Shown here piece by piece: positions 8,222 through 16,679 of a stretch of 33,842 nt of DNA. The notes beneath the pieces are model-generated. The model was not told the DNA's origin and made no database searches. It worked only from the letters and a program-made list of their open reading frames with translations. The DNA is from Altererythrobacter xiamenensis. Lineage in GTDB: Bacteria; Pseudomonadota; Alphaproteobacteria; Sphingomonadales; Sphingomonadaceae. The position numbers were made by a program, and so were the translations under genes. Positions within the stretch are counted from its first letter, which is position 1; every line of letters starts with the position of its first letter. The stretch spans positions 1 through 33,842 of the forward strand of contig CAMDSM010000002.1 in assembly GCA_945906905.1 (NCBI GenBank), read 5' to 3'.

Positions 8222-8898
8222 TGGTTCACTCCGGGCAATCGGGTTGGCAATTGGCGCGGCAAATGCAGCTGGCCGGGCACCATCCGCAGCCGCGCATTGC
8301 CGATCAGCGACAGGTTGCGCCCGGGCAGGTCGGCCCGGAACTGGTCGGCGGCAAAGGCACCCGCCGGGATCGTCCCTTCGACCCGCCCGCGCCCGGTGAG
8401 CACTTGCGCGGGCAGATCGACCAGCACGTTGCGCGCGGTCAGGCTGTAGCCATCGGCAGCGGTGAACGAGATCGCCCCGGGGATCGCCACCTGCTCACGC
8501 TCGATATCATAGGCACCGCCCGCCGCGCTCAGCACCGCCGGGCCATCGGGCAGGACAATCCGGGCGACCAGATCGCGCATTTCCACCGTGGGCACGCGGT
8601 TGCTCACCTGCACCGCATCGCCCGCCGAAAGCGAGAACGGGCGGCCGCTGGCATCGACGCCGCGATACATGGCATTGTCCATCCGCAGCCGATCTTCGGC
8701 AATCGCCACCTTGTTGCGATCGAGCAGGAACGACAGTTCTCCGCGCGGAGACAAAGGCGTAATCAGCATCATCGCCGCCACCACGCCGACCAGCGCCGGC
8801 AGCACCACGGCCGCGGCGCGCACGGCCCGGTCAAGCCCAGAGCCGGGCGCGGCATAGGCCTGGCGGCGATTGCGGATGGTATCGGCTTGGAGCGTCAT
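8218..8898 (-). CDS. lptC: LPS export system protein LptC
   Basis: LptC is a bitopic inner-membrane protein that receives LPS from LptFG and passes it to LptA. The product has an N-terminal membrane helix (about residues 27-47, AVRAAAVVLPALVGVVAAMML) and a periplasmic jellyroll of LptC/DUF1239 type (SAGDAVQVSNRVPTVEMRDLVARI, GAYDIEREQVAIPGAISF). I place the start at ATG 8898 (MTLQADTIRNRRQ, 226 aa). The 20-residue extension up to ATG 8958 overlaps the end of rnd and has no hydrophobic or conserved character. Its stop overlaps the lptA start by ATGA. lptB and lptD are not in the window. Confidence 0.85.
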   Translation of the reverse strand: MTLQADTIRNRRQAYAAPGSGLDRAVRAAAVVLPALVGVVAAMMLITPLSPRGELSFLLDRNKVAIAEDRLRMDNAMYRGVDASGRPFSLSAGDAVQVSNRVPTVEMRDLVARIVLPDGPAVLSAAGGAYDIEREQVAIPGAISFTAADGYSLTARNVLVDLPAQVLTGRGRVEGTIPAGAFAADQFRADLPGRNLSLIGNARLRMVPGQLHLPRQLPTRLPGVNQ

Positions 8899-8924
8899 GG
8901 CCTTGGTCTGTTGTCCCAGCGAGA

Positions 8925-9542
8925 TTACTCGTGGCTGAAGATGTCCTTGTCGATCCATCCGGCGATGTCGAGCAGGGCGCGCGCGGGCAGGAATTCATAG
9001 CACGCCTGCGCCAGCTCCAGCCGCCCTTCGCGTTCCAGCCGGGGGATCAATATATCGCGCAAGCGGTGGAGATAGCGCACATCGCTGGCGGCATATTCGC
9101 GCTGCGCATCGCTGAGCACGGGCGCGCCCCAATCGCTCGATTGCTGCTGCTTGGACAGATCTTCGCCCAACAACTCGCTGACCAGGTTTTTCAGCCCGTG
9201 GCGATCAGTATAGGTGCGCGTCATCTTGCTGGCGATCTTGGTGCAGAACACCGGGGCGGCCATAACGCCGAGATAAAAATGGATCGCCGCCAGATCGAAG
9301 CGGGCAAAGTGATAGAGCTTGATCCGCGACGGATCGGCCAGCACCGCCTTGAGGTTGGGCGCATCAAACTTGCTGCCCTTGGCAAAGCGCACCAGATGCT
9401 CATCGCCGCGCCCGTCGCTGATTTGCAGCAGGCACAGCCGATCACGGTGCGTGACAAGCCCCATGGTCTCGGTATCGACCGCAACCGGGCCGGGGGCCAG
9501 CACATCGGCGGGCAGGTCTTCTTCGTGGAAATAGACAGTCAT
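8925..9542 (-). CDS. rnd: Ribonuclease D-type 3'-5' exonuclease
   Basis: This is a cytoplasmic DEDDy-family exoribonuclease involved in 3' trimming of stable RNAs. The about 205-aa protein shows the metal-binding residues in order: DTE in AVDTETMGL (Exo I), the Asp of YHFARFDLAAI (Exo II), and YxxxD in YAASDVRYLHRL (Exo III). It lacks the C-terminal HRDC domains of E. coli RNase D (about 375 aa). Short, exonuclease-only proteins of this length are usual in alphaproteobacteria. The start could be ATG 9551 (MAAMTVYF) or ATG 9542 (MTVYFHEE). The second matches the usual N-terminus better. It leads the rnd-lptC-lptA run and is divergent from ung. Confidence 0.9.
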   Translation of the reverse strand: MTVYFHEEDLPADVLAPGPVAVDTETMGLVTHRDRLCLLQISDGRGDEHLVRFAKGSKFDAPNLKAVLADPSRIKLYHFARFDLAAIHFYLGVMAAPVFCTKIASKMTRTYTDRHGLKNLVSELLGEDLSKQQQSSDWGAPVLSDAQREYAASDVRYLHRLRDILIPRLEREGRLELAQACYEFLPARALLDIAGWIDKDIFSHE

Positions 9543-9584
9543 AGCGGCCATGCCTTAGGCGGATTGATGAACAAGGGGAAGTGT

Positions 9585-10268
9585 ATGATGGCACAGGCGG
9601 TTCCTGCAAGCTGGCGCACGGCGCTTGAGCCCGTGCTGGCCAGTGCCGAGGCGCGGGGGCTGGCCGATTTCCTGCGCGCCGAGGAGGCTGTGGGCCGCAC
9701 GATCTATCCGCCGAAAGGGGCGCGGTTGCGGGCCTTGGACCTGACGCCGCTGGACGAAGTGAAAGTCGTGATCCTGGGGCAGGATCCCTATCACGGGCCG
9801 GGGCAGGCGCATGGTCTGTGCTTCTCGGTGCCGCCAGGGGTGCGCAAGCCGCCGTCGCTGGTCAATGTGTTCAAGGAACTGCACGCCGATCTGGGGATCA
9901 CGCCGCCCGAACACGGCAATCTGGAAGGCTGGGCGGCCCAGGGCGTGCTGCTGCTCAACACCGTGCTGACGGTAGAGGCGGGGAAACCCGGATCGCACCA
10001 AGGGCAAGGCTGGGAGGCGATCACCGATGCCGTGGTGGCCGCTGTTGCCGCGCGGGCGGGGCCTTGCGTTTTTATACTGTGGGGCAGCCATGCGCAGAAA
10101 AAGGCCCGGGCCATCGCCGGGCTGGTCAACGGCCCGCATCTGCTGCTGCAATCGGCGCACCCCAGCCCGCTGTCGGCCTATCGCGGCTTCTTTGGTTCCA
10201 GACCGTTCAGCCAGACCAATGCCTTTCTGCAAAGCCAAGGCCGTGGGGCGATTGATTGGCGGTTGTGA
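9585..10268 (+). CDS. ung: Uracil-DNA glycosylase (family 1)
   Basis: Ung removes uracil from DNA to start base-excision repair. The 227-aa protein contains the catalytic water-activating loop GQDPYHGPGQAHGLCFSV (about residues 65-82). It also has the NTVLTVEAGKPGSH region and the DNA-intercalating Leu loop with the catalytic His in HPSPLSAYRGFFGSRPFS. The track ORF (8931-10268) is extended upstream through antisense rnd sequence. The proper start is ATG 9585 (or 9588), which follows AAGGGGAAG at good spacing; ATG 9567 is also in frame. Length matches family 1 enzymes. The dioxygenase gene follows 31 bp later on the same strand. Confidence 0.96.
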   Translation: MMAQAVPASWRTALEPVLASAEARGLADFLRAEEAVGRTIYPPKGARLRALDLTPLDEVKVVILGQDPYHGPGQAHGLCFSVPPGVRKPPSLVNVFKELHADLGITPPEHGNLEGWAAQGVLLLNTVLTVEAGKPGSHQGQGWEAITDAVVAAVAARAGPCVFILWGSHAQKKARAIAGLVNGPHLLLQSAHPSPLSAYRGFFGSRPFSQTNAFLQSQGRGAIDWRL

Positions 10269-10299
10269 ATTGGCGATAAGAGCGGTGGAGAGACTTGCC

Positions 10300-11214
10300 A
10301 TGACCATCACGATCACCCCCCTGTCCACCCGCTTCGGGGCCGAGATTTCCGGCCTCGACATCACCCGCCCGCTGGACCTCGCCACCAATGCCAAAATCCG
10401 CGCGGCGCAGGATCGCTGGGGCGTGACCGTGTGGCGCGATACCGGCCTGACCGACGCCAGCCATGTCGCTTTCAGCCGCCTGTTCGGGCTGGTGGAACTG
10501 GCCCCGCGCCACCAGGGCAAGCCGCCGCGTTTCAGCGAGCCGGAGCTGTTCGACGCCAGCAATATCGACGCCGATGGGCACATCATCGACAACGCCATGC
10601 GCCGCCTGATCAACGCCGGTAATCGGCTGTGGCATATCGACAGCTCCTATATGAACGTCCGCAGCGCCCAATCGCTGCTGCTGTGCCACGCGGCCCCGCC
10701 GGTGCCCGCGCCCACGCTGTTTGCCGACACCCGCAGCGCCTATGATGATCTGCCCCAGGCGATGAAGGCCCGGATCGAGGGGCTGACCGCGCGCCATTGC
10801 TATTTCTACAGCCGCATGAAAGCAGGCTACCCGACCAGCGAGGAGGAGCTCGACCGGATGCCGCACGCGCAACAGCCGCTGGTGATGGAGCACCGCGCCA
10901 GCGGGCGCCGCGCGCTTTATCTTGGCAATCATGCGCGCGATATCGTGGGCATGACCCGCGAGGATGGCCGCGCGCTGATTGACGAGCTGAACACCTGGAC
11001 CACGCAGGATCGCTATGTGATCGAAGTCGATTACAGCACGGGCGATATGAGCATCTGGGACAACCTTTGCACCATGCACCGGGCGGGCGATTTTGACGAC
11101 ACCGCCTATGCCCGTGACATGCGCCGCACCACTATCCGCGAGGCCGGAGTGGCGGCGGCCGAAGACCACTTCACCACCATGTTCGCCGCCTCAAAACGTG
11201 TGGCGGAGGGCTGA
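10300..11214 (+). CDS. TauD/TfdA-family Fe(II)/2-oxoglutarate-dependent dioxygenase
   Basis: The 304-aa protein belongs to the taurine/2,4-D dioxygenase family. The iron-binding facial triad is visible as HID at about 112-114 (LWHIDSSY) and a distal His in CTMHRAGDF. The oxoglutarate-binding Arg is in MRRTTIRE. LWHIDSSYMNVRSAQSLLL resembles TfdA-type enzymes, which hydroxylate aryloxyalkanoates or similar small acids to break C-O, C-S or C-N bonds. The true substrate cannot be read from sequence. The start is ATG 10300 after GGTGGAGAGA. The track start at 10027 lies inside ung in another frame. It sits 31 bp after ung and is probably co-transcribed without functional linkage. A hairpin follows the stop. 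Confidence 0.92.
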   Translation: MTITITPLSTRFGAEISGLDITRPLDLATNAKIRAAQDRWGVTVWRDTGLTDASHVAFSRLFGLVELAPRHQGKPPRFSEPELFDASNIDADGHIIDNAMRRLINAGNRLWHIDSSYMNVRSAQSLLLCHAAPPVPAPTLFADTRSAYDDLPQAMKARIEGLTARHCYFYSRMKAGYPTSEEELDRMPHAQQPLVMEHRASGRRALYLGNHARDIVGMTREDGRALIDELNTWTTQDRYVIEVDYSTGDMSIWDNLCTMHRAGDFDDTAYARDMRRTTIREAGVAAAEDHFTTMFAASKRVAEG

Positions 11215-11216
11215 AG

Positions 11217-11247
11217 CTTTAGGAAAGCGGGTTGCCCGCCGCTAAAG
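11217..11247. terminator. Hairpin between convergent dioxygenase and M13 peptidase genes
   Basis: CTTTAG (11217-11222) pairs with CTAAAG (11242-11247), enclosing GCGGG (11227-11231) and CCCGC (11235-11239) around a TTG loop. It starts three bases after the dioxygenase stop. No clear U-run follows, so it is a terminator-like stem and not a textbook intrinsic terminator. The rest of the gap to 11315 shows nothing. Confidence 0.5.
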
Positions 11248-11315
11248 TGTGCCGAGTGTAAAACCGCTCATTTCAGGGCCAAGCAATTTCAAGGACGTTG
11301 AACGACCAGAATACA

Positions 11316-13418
11316 TCACCAGATCGAAACGCGCTGTTCGGGCGGCAAATACAGCGGATCGCCGGGGCTGACATCGAAAGCGGCATACCAGGCGTCGATC
11401 TGCCGCACCGCATTGTTGACGCGGAAATCGTCGGGCGGATGGCTGCCATTGATCATCTGCCCACGCTGCGCCTCGGGCCGCCATTGCGAACGCCAGATCT
11501 GCGCAAAGCCGAGGAAAAACCGCTGGTCGCCGGTCAGCCCGTCGATCACCGGAGCTTCCACGCCGTTCAGCGACAGGCGATAGGCACGATAGGCCATTTG
11601 CAAGCCCACGACGTCGCCCAGCGTCTCGCCCATCGCCTGCCCCGGAGTGAGGCAAATCTCGCCATCAGCGGTGCAATATTGCGCGATCAGCGTGGCCATG
11701 CGGGCTTGCAGCGCTTCAAACCCGTCGCGGTCGGCATCCTGCCACCAGTTGCGCAGCGTTCCGGTGCCGTCAAAACTCGCGCCCTGATCGTCAAAACCGT
11801 GGCCAATCTCGTGACCAATCACCGCGCCAATCGCGCCGTAGTTCACCGCTGGATCAGCTTGAGCATTAAAGAATGGCGCTTGCAGGATCGCGGCGGGAAA
11901 GACGATCTGGTTGAACGGCGGCATGTAATAAGCGTTCACTTCTTGCGGCAGCATTGCCCATTCCATCCGGTCAACCGGCTGATCCAGATCAGCCAGCTGA
12001 TCGGCCTGCGCCCACGCACCCGCGCTGACCCGGTTGGCCAGCGGCCGGCCGGGCGCGATCACAAGTCCGTCATAATTTTCGAACTCGGCCGGATAGCCGA
12101 TCTGGGTGGTGAAGCTATCGAGCTTGGCGACCGCCTCGGCCAGCGTCTGGGGGGTCATCCAGTCATTCTCGCCCAGATCCTGCCGCATCGCGCGCAGCAG
12201 ATTGGCGACCAGCGCATCCATCTGCGCCTTGCTGGCGGGCGGGAAATTGCGGGCGACATACATCGCGCCCAATTGCTCACCCAGCAGCGATTCAGCCTCG
12301 CCGATAGCGCGCTTCCAACGCGGACGCTGCTCGCTCTGGCCGCCCAGCACGGTGCCGAAGAAGGCAAAGTCGGCATCATCCACCTCGCGCGGCAGCACCG
12401 AGGCGTAAGCCGACAGGAACCGCACCGCCATCCACGCCTTGATGTTGGGCAAAGGGGTCTGGGCCAGCAAGTTCATCATCGCGGGCAGACCGCCGCCCAT
12501 CATCGCCAGCTGATCGGGCGTCAGGCCCAGCTCGGTCACTTCAGCATCGGTCGGCAGCAATTGCGCGGCCAAAAATCGCTGCTGATCGCCAAAGCCGCCA
12601 GCGTTGAGCATCGCCTCAACCGGAAATTGCGGGGCCAGAGCCACCAGCTGATCGCGGCTCAGTTCGTTATAAGTCAGCTCGGGGATGCGGAACATCTGGC
12701 TGTCCCATTCCAGCTGGGCCACCTGATGTTCAAAATCGTACACTACGCTGGCCGCCTGCGCCGGATCGGCATAGCCAGCCTGCCCCAGCATGAAGCTGAG
12801 GAATTCCATATAGGCGGCGCGGATTTCCAGATTGCGCGCGCTATCGACCAGATAATAATCGCGATCGGGCAGCCCCATGCCGGAAAAACCCACCGCCGCG
12901 ACGTGGGCATTGGGGTCCATATCATCGATAGTAACGCCTGCAGAAACTGGCGCGGGAATGCCGGGCTGGGTCGACAAGGCCACCAGCGCGGTCAAATCAG
13001 GCGCAGCGTAGATTTCGCGCAAGTATGGATAGGCAGGCGCAAGGCCAGCTGCATCGATCGCCGCTGTATCGAAAAAGGCCTGATAGGCATCGACCAGCCG
13101 CCGCTCGGGCGTGCCCGGCGCGGGATTGGCGGCGACCATTTCGGCCATCAAGGTCTCGACATCCGCGATTGCGCCATCAGACAGCATGTCGAAGGCGCCA
13201 TAGCGCACACGGTCTGCCGGGATCGGATTGGCCGCCAGCCAGCGCGCATTGACATAGGCGTTGAAATCCGCGCCGGGATCGATCGCGGGATCAAGCTGAT
13301 TGGTGTCGACGCCCCAGGTGCCAAAGCTCATCGTGGGTGCTTGATCTTGCGCCACAGCGGGCAGCGCGGCAGCAAGCGCTATGGCGGAAATGCTGGTGGT
13401 GAGAATCTGGCGGATCAT
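11316..13418 (-). CDS. M13-family (neprilysin/PepO-like) zinc metallopeptidase
   Basis: This is a secreted or periplasmic zinc endopeptidase that cuts short peptides. The about 700-aa protein starts with a signal peptide (MIRQILTTSISAIALAAALPAVAQ). The long M13 N-domain follows, then the catalytic signatures: NAYYMPPFNQIVFPAAIL, the zinc helix HEIGH in VIGHEIGHGFDDQG, and the third ligand and Asp in GETLGDVVG. The C-terminus YLPPEQRVSIW fits the family's RCxVW-like end. ATG 13421 and ATG 13418 are adjacent. The GAGGG ribosome site is only 3 nt from the first but 6 nt from the second, so 13418 is preferred. It lies 104 bp downstream of the ABC exporter gene on the same strand, and no functional link is evident. 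Confidence 0.95.
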   Translation of the reverse strand: MIRQILTTSISAIALAAALPAVAQDQAPTMSFGTWGVDTNQLDPAIDPGADFNAYVNARWLAANPIPADRVRYGAFDMLSDGAIADVETLMAEMVAANPAPGTPERRLVDAYQAFFDTAAIDAAGLAPAYPYLREIYAAPDLTALVALSTQPGIPAPVSAGVTIDDMDPNAHVAAVGFSGMGLPDRDYYLVDSARNLEIRAAYMEFLSFMLGQAGYADPAQAASVVYDFEHQVAQLEWDSQMFRIPELTYNELSRDQLVALAPQFPVEAMLNAGGFGDQQRFLAAQLLPTDAEVTELGLTPDQLAMMGGGLPAMMNLLAQTPLPNIKAWMAVRFLSAYASVLPREVDDADFAFFGTVLGGQSEQRPRWKRAIGEAESLLGEQLGAMYVARNFPPASKAQMDALVANLLRAMRQDLGENDWMTPQTLAEAVAKLDSFTTQIGYPAEFENYDGLVIAPGRPLANRVSAGAWAQADQLADLDQPVDRMEWAMLPQEVNAYYMPPFNQIVFPAAILQAPFFNAQADPAVNYGAIGAVIGHEIGHGFDDQGASFDGTGTLRNWWQDADRDGFEALQARMATLIAQYCTADGEICLTPGQAMGETLGDVVGLQMAYRAYRLSLNGVEAPVIDGLTGDQRFFLGFAQIWRSQWRPEAQRGQMINGSHPPDDFRVNNAVRQIDAWYAAFDVSPGDPLYLPPEQRVSIW

Positions 13419-13522
13419 CATGGTCCCTCATGAATTGGCAGAACGACGCTTTAGCGCCGTCACCAGTCAAGGCGAAGCTGTTGATCGGTTTCACATGATA
13501 CTTCGTCGAATTTCTGGGTCGA

Positions 13523-15310
13523 TTAAAGCGCCGCATCATCGAACTGGAGTGAGGCGAGCCTGGCGTAAAGCCCGCCGTGGGCGATCAGGCTGGCGTGATC
13601 GCCCTGCTCGACGATCCGACCGCCATCGAGCACCACGATCCGGTCTGCCGCGCGCACGGTGGCGAGGCGGTGGGCGATGACGATCGTGGTGCGGTTGGCC
13701 ATCAGCCGGTCGAGCGCCTGCTGCACCAGCCGTTCGCTCTCGGCATCCAGGGCGCTGGTCGCTTCATCGAGCAGCAGGATCGGCGCATCACGCAGCAGCG
13801 CGCGGGCAATCGCCACCCGCTGGCGCTGGCCACCCGAAAGCCGCGCGCCGCCTTCGCCAAGGAAGGTGTCGAGGCCCTGCGGCAGGTCGCGCAGGAAGGT
13901 CTCGGCATTGGCGGCGCGGGCCGCATCCCAGATCGCCTCCTCGCTCGCTTCCCACGCGCCATAGCGCAGATTGTCGCGGGCATTGGCGGCAAACAGCGTG
14001 CCTTCCTGCGGCACCAGCGCCATGCGGGAGCGGATGGCGGAGGGATCGGCCTGCGTCAGCGGCACGCCGTCCATCTTCACCGTGCCGACCTGCGGATCAT
14101 AGAATCGTTCGGCCAGCTGGAAGATGGTCGACTTGCCCGCGCCCGAAGGGCCAACGATGGCCACCGTTTCGCCCGGTTCCACCGTCAACGTGAAGCCGTC
14201 GAGCGCCTTATCGGTTAGCCGGGTGGGGTAGCTGAAGGTAACATTGTCGAACGACAGGCTGCCGCGCGGCGGCTCGGGCAGCGCCACGGGCCGTGAGGGC
14301 GGGGCGATGGCGGGCTTTTCGTTGAGCAATTCATTCAGGCGGCTGGCCGCCCCCGCACCGCGCAGCAGATCGCCGTAAACCTCTGCCAGCGCGCCGAAAG
14401 CACCAGCCACCAGCACGCCTGTGAGCACGAAAGCAGCGATGGTGCCGCCGGTCAGTGTGCCATCGGCCACCTGCATCGCCCCGCGCCACATCACCGCAAT
14501 GATCGCCCCGAAAATCAGCGCGATCACCAGTGCGGTCATGCCAGAGCGCAGCATGATCCGGCGTTTGGCGGTGTTGAACGTGGCCTCGACACTGTTTGAG
14601 AAGCGGACGACCTCGCGCGGCTCCTGATTGAAGCCCTGAACGATCTTCATGGCGCCCAGCACTTCGGCCACTTGCGCCCCGACATTGGCCACCTGATCCT
14701 GGCTTTCACGGCTGACCTTGCGCAAGCGGCGACCAAAAAAGATGATCGGGACAATCACCAGCGGTATCGCCACCACCATCAGCAGCGTTAGCTTCGGGGC
14801 CAGAACGATCATATAGCTGAGCCCACCCAGCGCCATGATCGAATTTCGCAGAGCGATCGAGATGGTGGTTCCGACCACCACTTCGATTTGGGCTGTATCA
14901 GCAGTCATGCGGCTGGAAATCTCGTTCGGCGAATTCTCCTCGAAGAAGCCGGGAGAAAGGCGCAGCAGGTTTTGTTGCACCGCCAGGCGGATATCCGCCA
15001 CCACCCGTTCGCCCAACATCGAGACGAAATAGAACCGGCAGGCGGTCCCCAGAGCCAAGACCAGTGCAACCATGAAAAGCATACGAAACCAGCGGTTGAT
15101 CTCGGCAGGATTGGCCCCTTGCGCAAAACCGGAGTCGATCACCCCGCGAAAATAGGCCGGGATCGCCAGCGTGGCAGCGGCTGTCACCACCAGCGCCACC
15201 CCGGCCAAGGCGATCAGCCCGGGATAGCGGGCAGCAGCCGCAAAGATCATGCCCAGCGGGCCGATGCTGCTGGCGGGTTCGACGGCGACTTTGGTGGATG
15301 ATCTGGCCAT
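13523..15310 (-). CDS. MsbA-like ABC exporter, fused permease and ATPase
   Basis: This inner-membrane half-transporter works as a homodimer. The about 595-aa protein has an ABC transmembrane domain (about residues 28-320, six predicted helices) and a nucleotide-binding domain. The latter has Walker A GPSGAGKST, the signature LSGGQRQRVAIARALL, Walker B ILLLDEATSALD and the H-loop IVIAHRLATV. Its layout matches the lipid A/multidrug exporter group common in alphaproteobacteria. The substrate is not determinable, and although lipid flipping is possible, no lipid A gene is adjacent. The start is ATG 15310 (MARSSTKVAVEP). The 37-residue track extension to 15421 reaches into the divergent promoter region and is rich in Cys and Ser without family likeness. 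It is divergent from phaZ. Confidence 0.92.
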   Translation of the reverse strand: MARSSTKVAVEPASSIGPLGMIFAAAARYPGLIALAGVALVVTAAATLAIPAYFRGVIDSGFAQGANPAEINRWFRMLFMVALVLALGTACRFYFVSMLGERVVADIRLAVQQNLLRLSPGFFEENSPNEISSRMTADTAQIEVVVGTTISIALRNSIMALGGLSYMIVLAPKLTLLMVVAIPLVIVPIIFFGRRLRKVSRESQDQVANVGAQVAEVLGAMKIVQGFNQEPREVVRFSNSVEATFNTAKRRIMLRSGMTALVIALIFGAIIAVMWRGAMQVADGTLTGGTIAAFVLTGVLVAGAFGALAEVYGDLLRGAGAASRLNELLNEKPAIAPPSRPVALPEPPRGSLSFDNVTFSYPTRLTDKALDGFTLTVEPGETVAIVGPSGAGKSTIFQLAERFYDPQVGTVKMDGVPLTQADPSAIRSRMALVPQEGTLFAANARDNLRYGAWEASEEAIWDAARAANAETFLRDLPQGLDTFLGEGGARLSGGQRQRVAIARALLRDAPILLLDEATSALDAESERLVQQALDRLMANRTTIVIAHRLATVRAADRIVVLDGGRIVEQGDHASLIAHGGLYARLASLQFDDAAL

Positions 15311-15404
15311 ATGCGCCAAGCGCCTAGCCCAATTGTTCGCCCGAAAGAAGCTGCCGCAGGTCACAAATTGTCGTGCGGGAGGCAAATGCACCAACAAACT
15401 GCTT

Positions 15405-15420
15405 TTGCTGCATTGCAACA
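15405..15420. promoter_or_regulatory. Candidate PhaR-type TGC-N3-GCA box upstream of phaZ
   Basis: TTGCTGCATTGCAACA contains TGC-ATT-GCA (15409-15417) about 40 bp before the PHB depolymerase start. PhaR-type repressors of PHA metabolism in alphaproteobacteria are reported to bind TGC/GCA-rich dyads of this spacing. The match, the short distance and the gene's function make it a reasonable operator candidate. It is an inference from a very short motif. Confidence 0.35.
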
Positions 15421-15455
15421 TGCCCTAGGCTGGCGCCACACAACCAAGGATCGCT

Positions 15456-16679
15456 ATGCTCTATTCCGCCTATGAAATGCACCGGCAGGTAATGAATGCG
15501 GCCAGCAACTGGGCGAATGTCAGCGCGCAATTGCTGTCTAACCCGGCGCTGCCGATGGGTTATTTCGGGCTTGGCCCGGCGATGGCATCCGCGCTCAAGG
15601 TGTTTGCCCATGTCTATGAGGAGCGCGGCAAGCCCGCGTTCAACATCGATGCGGTGAAGATCGGCGGCAAGTCATTTGCGGTTGCCGAGCAGGTGCTGGC
15701 GCACAGGCCATTCGGCGCGCTCAGGCATTTCAAACGCGAAGGCCTGCCAGCCGACGCCCCCAAACTGCTGATCGTGGCCCCGATGAGCGGACACTATGCC
15801 ACGCTGCTGCGCGGAACGGTGGCGCGGATGGTCGAAAATCAGGAAGTGTGGATCACCGATTGGGCCGATGCCAAGCTGGTGCCGCTATCGGCAGGCAGCT
15901 TCGATCTGGACGACTATATCGACTACCTGATCGAATTCCTGCGCGAGATCGGTGAGGGCACCCATATGCTGGCGGTATGCCAGCCATCGGTGCCAGCCTT
16001 CGCCGCAGCCGCCGTGATGGGGGCCAATAACGATCCTTGTCGTCCGGCCTCGCTCACCATGATGGGCGGTCCAGTGGACACCCGCGCCAGCCCGACCAGC
16101 GTCAACGATGTGGCGATGGACAAGCCGCTGGCCTGGTTTGCCAACAACGTGATCGCCACCGTTCCGCTCCCCCATCCCGGAGCGGGCCGCAAGGTCTATC
16201 CCGGTTTTCTGCAATTGGCCGGCTTCATTTCGATGAACCTGCAAAGCCATATGCTGAGCCATTACGAGATGTTCAAGCACCTCAACGTCGGCGACCATGA
16301 CAGCGCCGAGGCGACACGCAAGTTCTACGACGAATACCTCTCGGTCTGCGACATGACGGCCGAATTCTATCTCCAGACGATCGAGCACGTGTTCCAGGAA
16401 CATTCGCTGCCGCGCGGACTTTTTGTCCATCGCGGCAAAGTGATCGATCTCGGGGCCATCCGCGACACTGCCTTGCTGGCGATCGAGGGTGAGGAGGACG
16501 ATATCTCAGGAATAGGCCAGACCCGCGCCGCGCTCGACCTGGCCACGCATCTGCCGCCCGAACGCAAGAAATACCACCTCGCCCCGGACGTGGGCCACTA
16601 TGGCATCTTCAACGGCTCAAAATGGCGGACAAAGATTGCCCCGGTGGTGGAAGCCTGGATGCGCCAGAACGCGCGCTGA
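15456..16679 (+). CDS. phaZ: Intracellular poly(3-hydroxybutyrate) depolymerase
   Basis: PhaZ hydrolyses stored PHB granules in the cytoplasm to feed carbon back to metabolism. The 407-aa protein fits the intracellular PhaZ family in length and ends (MLYSAYEMHRQV at the start, GHYGIFNGSKWR near the end). The lipase-box position is occupied by cysteine, Cys175 in AVCQPSVP, as in the Cupriavidus necator PhaZ1 group, so the nucleophile is Cys and not Ser. The likely Asp is in EGEEDDISG and the His in DVGHYGIFNG. There is no signal peptide, which agrees with an intracellular role. It is divergent from the ABC exporter, with a possible PhaR site upstream. Its TGA directly abuts the stop of the convergent DUF4126 gene. 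Confidence 0.94.
   Translation: MLYSAYEMHRQVMNAASNWANVSAQLLSNPALPMGYFGLGPAMASALKVFAHVYEERGKPAFNIDAVKIGGKSFAVAEQVLAHRPFGALRHFKREGLPADAPKLLIVAPMSGHYATLLRGTVARMVENQEVWITDWADAKLVPLSAGSFDLDDYIDYLIEFLREIGEGTHMLAVCQPSVPAFAAAAVMGANNDPCRPASLTMMGGPVDTRASPTSVNDVAMDKPLAWFANNVIATVPLPHPGAGRKVYPGFLQLAGFISMNLQSHMLSHYEMFKHLNVGDHDSAEATRKFYDEYLSVCDMTAEFYLQTIEHVFQEHSLPRGLFVHRGKVIDLGAIRDTALLAIEGEEDDISGIGQTRAALDLATHLPPERKKYHLAPDVGHYGIFNGSKWRTKIAPVVEAWMRQNAR

Noticed and set aside
11298-13433. 711-aa plus-strand ORF
   Set aside because: It is a mirror of the M13 peptidase gene, which has a signal peptide and HEIGH motif on the minus strand. High GC keeps the opposite frame open.
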